DNA of 35,887 nt from a virus. The translations under genes were made by a program, and so were the position numbers. Position 1 is the stretch's first letter, and the number at the start of each line of letters is the position of its first letter. The notes under the pieces are model-generated. The model saw only the letters and a program-made list of their open reading frames with translations, had not been told where the DNA came from and did no database searches. Below, piece by piece: positions 16,607 through 23,485 of the stretch. Location: positions 1 through 35,887 of the IMG/VR virus record IMGVR_UViG_3300045999_005601. One strand, given 5' to 3'.

Positions 16607-17887
16607 ATGGTATACAGAAATTCAATGCTAGATGCTCTAAAAGATGATGAAGCTATGCAGCTTCGTAATGAGGCTAGAACTCAGTCATCTATTGATTTGA
16701 TTTCTAATTTACCTCTTACTCTTGATAATTTAATCAAAGAAGAGGAAGATAGAAGAGAAAAACTCAGAGCTACAAAAGTTAGAGAAGATGTTACTGAGAG
16801 ACAGACTAAGATTTCTGAATCTGCTTCTAAGCGTGCTGAACGTGAAAGTAACGAACGTCGTATTACTGAAGCTATGGAAAATGTTGTAGCTGGTACTGCT
16901 GCTTATGAAGGTACTCCACCACAGCAACAGAATGTGCCAGCACAGGTACAGCCTGAAGCTGCTAAACCTCCTGTAGCTATGCCAGAGCCTAATCTTGCCA
17001 ACGCTGCTGTACCACAACAGCCTATTCTTGGTGGTCAAGAACCTGCTCTATCTCCAACTATTCCAATTTCAGCTACTGAAGCTAAGAAAGAGTATGCTCT
17101 TAATCCTGTAATTCAGGCTAGATTTGAGAAAGCTAAAGCTGTATTCCAAAATGAGCCTAGATTTGCCTCATTCAAAGATGAAGAACTTCTAGGTCTTATT
17201 GTGCTTGATGAGCGTAAGCGACAAGCTGCACAAGAAGCTGCACAGTATAAGCAAGATAGTCTTGACCTTAGAGCTAAAGATATTGATTCAAAGATTAAAG
17301 AGCGTGATGCTAAGATTAGCAAACTTAAACAGCGCGTACCAAAGGGTGTAAAGCCTGATATTAGAGGTCTTACTCAAGGCCAGATTAAAGTAATGACTGA
17401 AGCTAGAATGGATTTTGAAAGAAATTCAGATGTAATTGCAGATATTGTAGAAGGTAGATATGAACCTGGCCTAGTTAATGGTCTTGAAGAGAGAATTAGA
17501 AATTATTTACGTTTTCGCTCAACTGACCAAGCAGGTGCAGCCGCTAAGTTAGCGTTAACAACTAACAAATATGTAAATGATAATTTTGGTGCTACTGTTA
17601 CTACTCATGAATTTGAAAATGCACTAAAAGCTATCGCTACTACTTATGATGACCCTGACGTTTTGATTATGTTTCTAGAGAATCTTAAAGAAGAAGCTGC
17701 AAAGAAGCATGATTACACTCTAGAATACGCTGAAAAAGGTAGAAGAAGCGGTACGCCTTTAACTGATAGAGGTATTGATTTACTAGGAAAAGGTAAAGAT
17801 AAGCCTAGTAATCCTAAGAAAAATGAACCTGAAAAATCTGTTGACCAGAGAATAGATGAAAAACTAAATAAACTTTTCGGAGAGTAA
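16607..17887 (+). CDS. Internal virion/ejection protein candidate 2, coiled coil
   Basis: The 426-residue protein is mostly charged helix. A coiled coil covers roughly residues 40-95 (LIKEEEDRREKLRATKVRED and onward). A Pro/Gln-rich linker (about 100-150) and a second helical region (150-250) follow, then a compact segment with RNYLRFRSTDQAGAAAKLAL and a lysine-rich tail ending DEKLNKLFGE. No enzymatic motif is visible. It lies between two other long helical proteins at the end of the rightward block. An ejected internal protein is the best guess; a tail-fibre chaperone is an alternative. AGGTG precedes the ATG as SD. Confidence 0.58.
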   Translation: MVYRNSMLDALKDDEAMQLRNEARTQSSIDLISNLPLTLDNLIKEEEDRREKLRATKVREDVTERQTKISESASKRAERESNERRITEAMENVVAGTAAYEGTPPQQQNVPAQVQPEAAKPPVAMPEPNLANAAVPQQPILGGQEPALSPTIPISATEAKKEYALNPVIQARFEKAKAVFQNEPRFASFKDEELLGLIVLDERKRQAAQEAAQYKQDSLDLRAKDIDSKIKERDAKISKLKQRVPKGVKPDIRGLTQGQIKVMTEARMDFERNSDVIADIVEGRYEPGLVNGLEERIRNYLRFRSTDQAGAAAKLALTTNKYVNDNFGATVTTHEFENALKAIATTYDDPDVLIMFLENLKEEAAKKHDYTLEYAEKGRRSGTPLTDRGIDLLGKGKDKPSNPKKNEPEKSVDQRIDEKLNKLFGE

Positions 17888-17890
17888 ACA

Positions 17891-19894
17891 ATGGACGATT
17901 TTGAAATGTCTATGGGTAGTCCATCTGTGACTACTAAGTCTGATGAAAAGAAGCTAGAGAAGGTTTATAAAGAGTTAATAGCTGAAGATGAAGAACTAGC
18001 GTCATTTCCTAAAGATAAGGTAATGGCAAAGCTGAAGCAAAAGCTTACCGCCAAGAGGACTAAAGAGCAAACTCCAGATAAGTCTACTGGTAGACGTACA
18101 GCTTCAGGTGTTAATGAATCTACAGCTAGACAAGGTCAAGCTGAACTAGACTCAGAGTTTGATGTAACTGACTCAGGTTATGATAACAAGGTTGAACTAG
18201 AGCCAGTAGTAGTCGGAGCCACACAAGGTCTTCTTGGTGGCGCTATGCCTACTCTTCAAGCTTTGAAGAATATCTCGCCTATCGGTAGACTTGAGAGATT
18301 CGCTCATGAGTTAACTGGTAGTGATATGAACTCTCCTTATGTACCTATGGAAATGGCGAATACTGGTCAAGGTATGTTAGCAGATTTACGCCAGTCATAT
18401 ATTAACGAGCGTGATAGAATGGTTAACCTTGATGCACAAATGCAGCAAGAGCCAGAATATCACATGGCAAATACTGCCGGCGCTGTGGCTCCTATGGTCA
18501 TACCCGGCGGTGGTGCCGCTGTAGCAACGCGCGGTGCGGCTGCTCCAATTGCTGGAAAAGTAGCTGCACAATCAGCTAAACAGGCTGCATTGCTAGGTGG
18601 TGTTACTGGTGCTACTCAAGGTGCGCTATCTTCAGAAGGTGTTATTCAAGGTGAATTGATGTCACTTGAAGATATGGCTACTGATGCAGCCGTTGGAGGT
18701 GTCACAGGTACTATTCTTGGTGGAGGTCTAGGTTATCTAGGTGCAAAAGCTGGTATGCAGTCTAGACAAGGTCCGCTTAAGAAAGCTGGTCTTGATGTAA
18801 GACCTACAGAGAAGCCAGACCTACCACTAGAGAAAGTAGATTTTGACCCTCTTAAAGTTGTTAAAGCTGTTTTACCAGGTGTTAAAGGTAAGGCTGAATT
18901 ACTACAACATGCTGCTGATTTAATTGCAAATCAGAGCGGCGGTAGACCTATTAAAATGCCTAAGAATCAACATCCTATTATTCCAAGACAAGAAGGCGCT
19001 CTAGCTAAAGCTACACCAGACCAAATTGTTAACTATAATTCTGGTAATAAGCTTGACTTTGAAGACCCTACACTGAAGCTAGATGAAGAACTAGAGCTTC
19101 CTAGAACAGTTAGAGGTGGTAAAAAGCCTACTAGTTCACTAGTACCAGAAGTTACAGAATTTATTGTAGATGATTTCACTGGTTCTGGTACAGGTTCTAT
19201 TAGAGTTGATGATAGTGATGTTATTGACCAGCGTGCTATTACAGCTAGTCTAAAACCAGAAGCTTTACTTGATGATGTTGATGATTCTTGGAGCCCAAGG
19301 TCTTTGAAGACTGAGATTGGCAGGAAGACAAAGCAACCTACAGTAGACCCTAATGCTGATACTGTGAGACGTCCTAAGCCTGAAATTAAACCTGAGCAAG
19401 AACCTACAGGTAAGGCTAGACCGTCTGCTATGAAACCTGCTGAAGAGAAACCTGCTGTACCTGAAGAACCTATTATTGAAGACCCTACTGATAAAAATAA
19501 TCTTGTTGCTGACGAAGTTCTTAAATTGAACCAATTCCGTAACGAATTCCGTAAGCAGCTTAAGGGTATGGGTCCAGACACTATGAAGGGTGCTTTTGAC
19601 CCTGAAGAAATTCTAAGAAATGCTGAAGCTGGTAAAGAATTAGGTATGACTGGCAGGAAGTTAGTAGATGCTCTTGGCGGAGACGAAGTAGCTGTAGCCA
19701 AGATTCTTCTAGATGATGGTCACGCTGAATCTATTGATGACCTTGTTAAGCTTCTAGGTCTTAAGGGTGCTGGTGCTATGAGCAAGGCTGAACAGATAGC
19801 TGGTGATTTAGGTTATTCAACTCTTCCTAAGTATGCTGAAGGTTCGTCTAAGGCTAGACGTAAAGCTGCATCAGACAAAGCTAAAAAGAAATAA
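17891..19894 (+). CDS. Internal virion/ejection protein candidate 3, Gly-rich
   Basis: This 667-residue protein has a charged helical N-terminus and a long Gly/Ala-rich hydrophobic section at about residues 110-300 (AVAPMVIPGGGAAVATRGAA, LLGGVTGATQGALS, VGGVTGTILGGGLGYLGAKA). A low-complexity acidic middle and a basic C-terminus ending KARRKAASDKAKKK follow. Such Gly-rich amphipathic stretches are typical of phage ejection proteins that build a channel across the host envelope. The C-terminal region KNNLVADEVLKLNQFRNEFR to LGYSTLPKYA is helical. No lytic transglycosylase motif was seen. It is the last gene of the rightward block, and its stop lies in the bidirectional terminator. Confidence 0.65.
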   Translation: MDDFEMSMGSPSVTTKSDEKKLEKVYKELIAEDEELASFPKDKVMAKLKQKLTAKRTKEQTPDKSTGRRTASGVNESTARQGQAELDSEFDVTDSGYDNKVELEPVVVGATQGLLGGAMPTLQALKNISPIGRLERFAHELTGSDMNSPYVPMEMANTGQGMLADLRQSYINERDRMVNLDAQMQQEPEYHMANTAGAVAPMVIPGGGAAVATRGAAAPIAGKVAAQSAKQAALLGGVTGATQGALSSEGVIQGELMSLEDMATDAAVGGVTGTILGGGLGYLGAKAGMQSRQGPLKKAGLDVRPTEKPDLPLEKVDFDPLKVVKAVLPGVKGKAELLQHAADLIANQSGGRPIKMPKNQHPIIPRQEGALAKATPDQIVNYNSGNKLDFEDPTLKLDEELELPRTVRGGKKPTSSLVPEVTEFIVDDFTGSGTGSIRVDDSDVIDQRAITASLKPEALLDDVDDSWSPRSLKTEIGRKTKQPTVDPNADTVRRPKPEIKPEQEPTGKARPSAMKPAEEKPAVPEEPIIEDPTDKNNLVADEVLKLNQFRNEFRKQLKGMGPDTMKGAFDPEEILRNAEAGKELGMTGRKLVDALGGDEVAVAKILLDDGHAESIDDLVKLLGLKGAGAMSKAEQIAGDLGYSTLPKYAEGSSKARRKAASDKAKKK

Positions 19895-19921
19895 AAAAGG
19901 GGGCCTAATGGCCCCCTTTTT
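19893..19921. terminator. Bidirectional terminator between the convergent blocks
   Basis: AAAAAAGGGGGCC and GGCCCCCTTTTT form a perfect G+C-rich stem with a TAAT loop. A-runs on one side and T-runs on the other make it work in both directions. It overlaps the stop codons of both flanking genes, so the late (rightward) and early (leftward) transcripts end within about 30 bases of each other. Confidence 0.95.
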
Positions 19922-20259
19922 CATAGCCCCTCGTTAATGTGTCCAACAATGAAATCTTCTCTGATAATACCATATGCAGCTACAACCTTATCAGCAGCAG
20001 CAGCGACGTGCATAATCTTCTGACCTACCTGAATCTCATCTGAGACTAGCGGACCCTTGGCAACCACCAAGTAGTAAGCCGCGTTCTTATCTTGGTGGTC
20101 AGAATCACCGGGCGCAACGATGCGGTTTGTATCATCCTTAATATACACTCCACCTGCTGAAAGCACCTTATCTTCTAGAATAGAAACAGTGCGAACAAGC
20201 ACACGGTTACCATGAGGAATAAAACGATTTTCTTCAATTGCCTTCTGAATTGGGCTCAT
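19921..20259 (-). CDS. GroES-like co-chaperonin (Cpn10)
   Basis: This is probably a phage-encoded lid for host GroEL, comparable in role to T4 gp31. The 112-residue protein follows the Cpn10 pattern: strand IPHGNRVLVRTVSILEDK, then SAGGVYI at residues 34-40, which matches the GroES mobile-loop signature SAGG[IV]-. AAYYLVVAKGP, EIQVGQKIMHV and the closing GIIREDFIVGHI correspond to the GroES core strands. An insertion around residues 41-60 (TNRIVAPGDSDHQDKN) is longer than in GroES. The SD GGAGA lies seven bases from the ATG. It is the last gene of the leftward block and abuts the bidirectional terminator. Whether it replaces or only supplements host GroES is unknown. Confidence 0.85.
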   Translation of the reverse strand: MSPIQKAIEENRFIPHGNRVLVRTVSILEDKVLSAGGVYIKDDTNRIVAPGDSDHQDKNAAYYLVVAKGPLVSDEIQVGQKIMHVAAAADKVVAAYGIIREDFIVGHINEGL

Positions 20260-20593
20260 CTGTAAGTCTCCAGTCTTTTGAAAGTAGGACGCTGTTATCG
20301 TCTTTTGAAACGTTAATTCTTGAAGTTAGACCAAACATACTCATAGTATGTTCATCTAAACTATTCTTCAATTGAATAGCTGCAATATCGACATCTGCTA
20401 GAGTAAGCTTGCAGATTTCATCTACTACAGTTATTGGAATTGAATGCTCTGTATTCTCTGTAATAATAAGGCAAAGTAGTAGACATTTAGCTTCCGGTGT
20501 TAGGAAGTTAATATTCATCGCCTTCTTCAATAGAGCGTCTATGCGAGGGTACATAGAGGATTGACTTTCCTCTATCTTTTGTTTTAATCCCAT
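20234..20593 (-). CDS. Hypothetical helical protein
   Basis: Function unknown. The 119-residue protein is mostly helical (FLTPEAKCLLLCLIITENTE, IPITVVDEICKLTLADVDIA, IQLKNSLDEH), a pattern that could be a divergent winged helix like its upstream neighbour. AGAGGA lies about ten bases before ATG 20593, which supports this start even though it overlaps the upstream gene by 86 bases. A shorter form from ATG 20518 would overlap by only 11 bases. The unusually long overlap means the two genes are translated from the same RNA in different frames. Confidence 0.55.
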   Translation of the reverse strand: MGLKQKIEESQSSMYPRIDALLKKAMNINFLTPEAKCLLLCLIITENTEHSIPITVVDEICKLTLADVDIAAIQLKNSLDEHTMSMFGLTSRINVSKDDNSVLLSKDWRLTDEPNSEGN

Positions 20594-20771
20594 ATTCTAT
20601 GATTCCTCTTAAGGAAAGTAGGTAGAGAGTTTTCTCTATCGTGGATTCTGAAATACCTGTATCTTCAATGATGTTGGAAATGGTACAGTCCATAGTTGTT
20701 ACTATTACCCATAGAACAGCTATCTCATATCTATTTAATCGGTAACTCAGGCTGTTCTGAGATTGCACCAT
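20508..20771 (-). CDS. Small winged helix-turn-helix protein
   Basis: This is a probable DNA-binding regulator. The 87-residue protein has a winged-HTH layout: helix LNRYEIAVLWVIVTT, turn, CTISNIIEDTGISESTIEKT (recognition helix at about residues 43-52), helix LYLLSLRGIIEYG, and a beta wing GIKTKDRGKSILYVPS. A clean SD (AAGGA) is six bases from the ATG. It overlaps the nuclease gene upstream and the helical protein downstream. Its target is unknown. A role in switching between the early and late blocks would suit its place near the end of the early operon, but this is only inference. Confidence 0.68.
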   Translation of the reverse strand: MVQSQNSLSYRLNRYEIAVLWVIVTTMDCTISNIIEDTGISESTIEKTLYLLSLRGIIEYGIKTKDRGKSILYVPSHRRSIEEGDEY

Positions 20772-21183
20772 ATTTATTCCTTAGCATTGAGAAGAAGTTA
20801 TCTGGTGGCATACAGACAACAGCTTGAACAGGTAGAACAGTTTCTTCAATCAACTTTAGTTCTTGCAAGTCACAAACTCTAGCCCATACTTGCCAGTCTT
20901 CATTGTTGTTTCTAGTGAAACATACGGCACATTTATACTTTTCAAACTTACCTTTTGACAATGCCTCGTCTGACTGCTCGATGGCTTGGAGCGGGCGAGT
21001 CTGTGCTTGGCGCTTAACCTCTACCCACAAAAAAGGGAGTTTTTCTACAACAACATCCGGCGCTAGGTGGCTAGCCTGAGCCTGCCCCATTCCTCCCCTT
21101 CTTGCCATAAACCCATTTTGCTGGAATAAATGCGCTACCTCACGCTCGCCAGTAGCTCCTTTTACACGTTGCATCATTCCCAT
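20731..21183 (-). CDS. Holliday junction resolvase-like nuclease (PD-(D/E)XK)
   Basis: This probably cuts branched DNA from replication and recombination before packaging. The 150-residue protein matches archaeal Hjc-like and related phage resolvases. The N-terminal helix KGATGEREVAHLFQQNGF carries E13 and E15, the basic loop ARRGG follows, the active-site D43 is in APDVVVEK, and E55-x-K57 is in FLWVEVKRQ. These give the PD-(D/E)XK catalytic set. A short C-terminal part is unassigned. It lies in the leftward replication block with SSB, Sak4-like and Cas4-like genes. A general VRR-type or restriction-like nuclease is the alternative. The SD AAAGGTGG lies upstream of the ATG. Confidence 0.78.
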   Translation of the reverse strand: MGMMQRVKGATGEREVAHLFQQNGFMARRGGMGQAQASHLAPDVVVEKLPFLWVEVKRQAQTRPLQAIEQSDEALSKGKFEKYKCAVCFTRNNNEDWQVWARVCDLQELKLIEETVLPVQAVVCMPPDNFFSMLRNKYGAISEQPELPIK

Positions 21184-21402
21184 TCAATCCACCTTTGCAG
21201 TAATATCTAGTCTAGGCTTTACTAGCACATTAAAGACAAGTGTCTTGATTACACCTGTTTTAATATCAACTGATAAACATGAAGCCATTTCATGTTTAAA
21301 TTCGCTACTAGAGCACTTCATGTATGTTTCACCGTGTAATTGAAAACAGTCACCAGATTTAAGTTCTGAAATAGGGATTAGTGTTATTGATTCAATCCTC
21401 AT
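21184..21402 (-). CDS. Small beta-rich phage protein
   Basis: Function unknown. The 72 residues show the pattern L-K-x-G-D-C-F-x-L-H-G-x-x-Y-M-K, recurrent in small phage proteins of unknown function, followed by strands (CLSVDIKTGVIKTLVFNVLV). The next gene upstream has the same length and the same L-K-V-G-D-x-F opening, so the two look like diverged duplicates. Its ATG overlaps the upstream stop as ATGA, and an AGG lies six bases before it. Confidence 0.62.
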   Translation of the reverse strand: MRIESITLIPISELKSGDCFQLHGETYMKCSSSEFKHEMASCLSVDIKTGVIKTLVFNVLVKPRLDITAKVD

Positions 21403-21617
21403 AGCATACCTACAATCTTTACCTTATCGGTAACAACATCTACAATAGCATCAAGATTGATAAACATTAGTTTACCTCTTGCTAAATCAACAGCGTTGAA
21501 ATCATCGTGTAATGCTTCTACTTTAAGTAGAATACTTCCATCATTATGGATAAAAAAAGCATCACCTACTTTGAGACTATGAAAGTTTTGAACTATCTTC
21601 TTTACTTCAATCTTCAT
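21399..21617 (-). CDS. Small beta-rich phage protein, likely paralogue
   Basis: Function unknown. At 72 residues it matches the length and layout of the gene just downstream. It has FHSLKVGDAFFIHNDGSILL near the N-terminus, then a strand-rich end (GKLMFINLDAIVDVVTDKVK). The shared G-D-x-F motif and hydrophobic spacing suggest a small beta barrel. GGAG lies eight bases before the ATG. The two adjacent copies could act as a pair or have split roles; no enzymatic residue stands out. Confidence 0.62.
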   Translation of the reverse strand: MKIEVKKIVQNFHSLKVGDAFFIHNDGSILLKVEALHDDFNAVDLARGKLMFINLDAIVDVVTDKVKIVGML

Positions 21618-22042
21618 TTCTCTAACTCCACCAAGAAGAGAAGGTTACAAGCGGCGTGCCATAGATGAGGCATTTTAGAATCAGGGTCTACTTTCTCACC
21701 TGATTTCCAAGCTAGAAGATGACGTAGAGCGGCATCATAGTACCGCATTGTATCTTCACACTTACGCCAGTTATCAGGAGCGTACTTCTTTGCTCCAAAT
21801 TCTAGAACTTTAACTATGCATTCTGTAGCATATACAGGTAGCAATCTCCACTGTCTTTTACCTGAATCATCTTTCTTGAAAGAACCTGTTGTAGTACCTG
21901 TCTTATTTGGACAGGTAGGTTTACAGCTATTTACAGGATTATCACACCAGTTACACTTGTAGTAACTTTTCAAAGCTTGTTCAATTCTTTCATTTTGTTT
22001 TAATAGTTCTTCAGATTCTGATTCGTGCTGGTTTGACGACAT
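21614..22042 (-). CDS. dATP/dGTP pyrophosphohydrolase-like protein (DUF5664 type)
   Basis: The C-terminal half matches the DUF5664, or dATP/dGTP diphosphohydrolase N-terminal, pattern: K-D-D-S-G-K-R-Q-W-x-L-L-P, VLEFGAKKYAPDNW, RYYDAALRHLLAWKSGE and PHLWHAACNLLFLVELE. Such proteins are thought to hydrolyse dNTPs and to help shape the phage nucleotide pool. Some relatives accompany adenine-replacing (2-aminoadenine) phages. The N-terminus adds a possible zinc knuckle with cysteines spaced CNWC and C-x3-C (positions 30, 33, 40 and 44 of this start). ATG 22042 is preferred over GTG 22048 because AGGTG lies just upstream. It overlaps ThyX, so the two are coupled. Confidence 0.75.
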   Translation of the reverse strand: MSSNQHESESEELLKQNERIEQALKSYYKCNWCDNPVNSCKPTCPNKTGTTTGSFKKDDSGKRQWRLLPVYATECIVKVLEFGAKKYAPDNWRKCEDTMRYYDAALRHLLAWKSGEKVDPDSKMPHLWHAACNLLFLVELEK

Positions 22043-22793
22043 GTTCACCTACCAACGAGGCTCTACTGATTCTAATATGTTTGAAGTATGCAGGAGCAAC
22101 CTTCTTACAAATTTTAAGAAGATGAATTGCAAACTCTCTAATCTCAGCATCTGCTGTTTTTCTAGCACGTTGGTCTATGATATTTAGAGCAGCGCGTAGG
22201 TTCATAGAGAATACTAGTTCTGTATCCATGCCATTCTCTAGATACCCTCTGGCGGCACCTCTAGCTTGCTTTCTGGCATAAGCACGCTCTAGACCTCTAT
22301 CAACTAGATGAGACTCAATTAAAGTAACAAGCTTGCTGTATAAGTGTCTATTGCTAGACTTTACTACAGCTACATGCTGCATAATTTCAGAGAATTCATT
22401 AGGAGAAATATCATTCATTACATCTTTAAGAATAGGATGCGCATGAACAACTGAACCAGATTCGTCGACAAATCTTGTAGAACGTTGAGAAACTGCTGTA
22501 CCGACGCGATGGCGAATGAGTTCATGTGTAAATCCTCTACTTACGTTTTGAATTAGAAGGTTTATTGTAGCGTGCTCAAGTACGCTACCATGCCCCACCA
22601 TCCTAATATGCTTGTGGTAATCAGAGCTAGGTCTACCAACGCCGAAAGAATCATAGCAGATACGCCCTGCAATTTCTGTAAGTTGCTCCGCATCAGTACC
22701 TTTAAGTTGGTCGTCTCTAGCGTCATTAGGAATTGCCGTTCTCTGTAGATTATCCCAGTTAATTACTGTATGTCCAATCAAGGTTACTATCAT
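22011..22793 (-). CDS. thyX: FAD-dependent thymidylate synthase ThyX
   Basis: ThyX makes dTMP from dUMP with methylenetetrahydrofolate, FAD and NADPH. The 260 residues include the ThyX core: ICYDSFG, GHGSVLEHA (H68, E73, H74), FTHELIRHRVGTAVSQRSTR with the RHR signature at 94-96, and the C-terminal substrate-binding helices (ENGMDTELVFSMNLRAALNI). The serine of the family motif sits at 105, one residue further from RHR than in the usual RHRx7S spacing. The gene is coupled to a 54-residue gene upstream (ATGA) and overlaps the dNTP hydrolase gene downstream. With these and MazG it forms a nucleotide-supply cluster. Confidence 0.96.
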   Translation of the reverse strand: MIVTLIGHTVINWDNLQRTAIPNDARDDQLKGTDAEQLTEIAGRICYDSFGVGRPSSDYHKHIRMVGHGSVLEHATINLLIQNVSRGFTHELIRHRVGTAVSQRSTRFVDESGSVVHAHPILKDVMNDISPNEFSEIMQHVAVVKSSNRHLYSKLVTLIESHLVDRGLERAYARKQARGAARGYLENGMDTELVFSMNLRAALNIIDQRARKTADAEIREFAIHLLKICKKVAPAYFKHIRISRASLVGEHVVKPARIRI

Positions 22794-22954
22794 TCAACCT
22801 TCGCTTTCTTTACGATAAGAAAATGTTGAAATCTTTCATCTTCAGGAATCCTGTCAAACGACCTATCACCTTTAATACGCTTGGCAACTTCCTGTGGAGT
22901 CAGCGATGTACGGACAGTAATCCTGTGCTTTGTTTCAGTTAGAACAATACGCAT
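22790..22954 (-). CDS. Small basic protein of 54 residues
   Basis: This gene is easily missed because of its length. The start codon has a strong SD (AAGGGA, four bases away), and the stop overlaps the ThyX start as ATGA, which is a normal gene junction in this operon. The sequence MRIVLTETKHRITVRTSLTP begins with beta strands and continues as a helix (PQEVAKRIKGDRSF), with a charged end (FLIVKKAKVE). No family is recognised. It exactly fills the gap between MazG and ThyX, so it may be a small accessory of nucleotide metabolism or a general early protein. Confidence 0.75.
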   Translation of the reverse strand: MRIVLTETKHRITVRTSLTPQEVAKRIKGDRSFDRIPEDERFQHFLIVKKAKVE

Positions 22955-22955
22955 G

Positions 22956-23285
22956 TCATCCCTTATTTAGATAGTCAGGTGAGTAACCGTTAGGGTGCCG
23001 TTGTCTTAGCTTTTCAATATTACCCTTCATTACTTCTTCTAGGGAGTATCCGTTAACATGGCAGGCTACAGCTAGACTCCATGCAATATCGCCTAATTCA
23101 TGAAAAATCTTATCTTTTAACTCTTCATATTTCTCAAAAGAAATATTATGATATTTCTGTTTTTTAACAATGTCTACATACTCACCTACTTCACCTGCTA
23201 ATGATAGGGCACTAGGGATTTTATCTCTAGCGTATTCATTTCCTGCTGTTTTTAGTGCAGCTTCTTGATATTCATTAGGTGTCAT
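22956..23285 (-). CDS. MazG-like nucleotide pyrophosphohydrolase
   Basis: MazG-fold enzymes hydrolyse NTPs or dNTPs to the monophosphate and pyrophosphate, and phage versions can change nucleotide or alarmone pools. The 109-residue protein keeps the four-helix metal site: E32 and E35 in LAGEVGEYVD, then E63 and D66 in FHELGDIAWSLA. D38 in the first motif may also contribute. ATG 23285 is chosen because GGAGG lies five bases before it; an in-frame ATG at 23303 has weaker support. The start overlaps the previous stop as TAATG. It sits near a second dNTP hydrolase-like gene and ThyX, and upstream of the resolvase-like gene. Confidence 0.88.
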   Translation of the reverse strand: MTPNEYQEAALKTAGNEYARDKIPSALSLAGEVGEYVDIVKKQKYHNISFEKYEELKDKIFHELGDIAWSLAVACHVNGYSLEEVMKGNIEKLRQRHPNGYSPDYLNKG

Positions 23286-23485
23286 TATACCCTCCATCCC
23301 CAATTTTCAGTTATAAAGTCTTCTAAAAGAATTTCATCTGAACAAGAGCATTTACCTCTATGATTTGAGGTAGAACTAGTGTTATGAACTTCTCTCATTT
23401 GTTTAATAGCTTCTTCTTCAGAAACTTCTTCTACTCTGTTTTTATCAGGCTCATCTTCATCGTAAACGTCATATTGAATTGGCAT
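23285..23485 (-). CDS. Small acidic hypothetical protein
   Basis: Function unknown. The 66 residues are strongly acidic at the N-terminus (VYDEDEPDKNRVEEVSEEEA). A CSCS motif lies in the middle, and the C-terminus ends ENWGWRV. It overlaps DNA polymerase at its start and the MazG gene at its stop, so it is part of the same translationally coupled set. A weak SD-like GAAGAAG precedes the ATG. No motif supports a function. Confidence 0.58.
   Translation of the reverse strand: MPIQYDVYDEDEPDKNRVEEVSEEEAIKQMREVHNTSSTSNHRGKCSCSDEILLEDFITENWGWRV

Noticed and set aside
19033-19701. A 222-codon minus-strand frame opposite the last late gene
   Set aside because: It is opposite codon-biased late coding DNA and has no SD. 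It is explained as a shadow frame.
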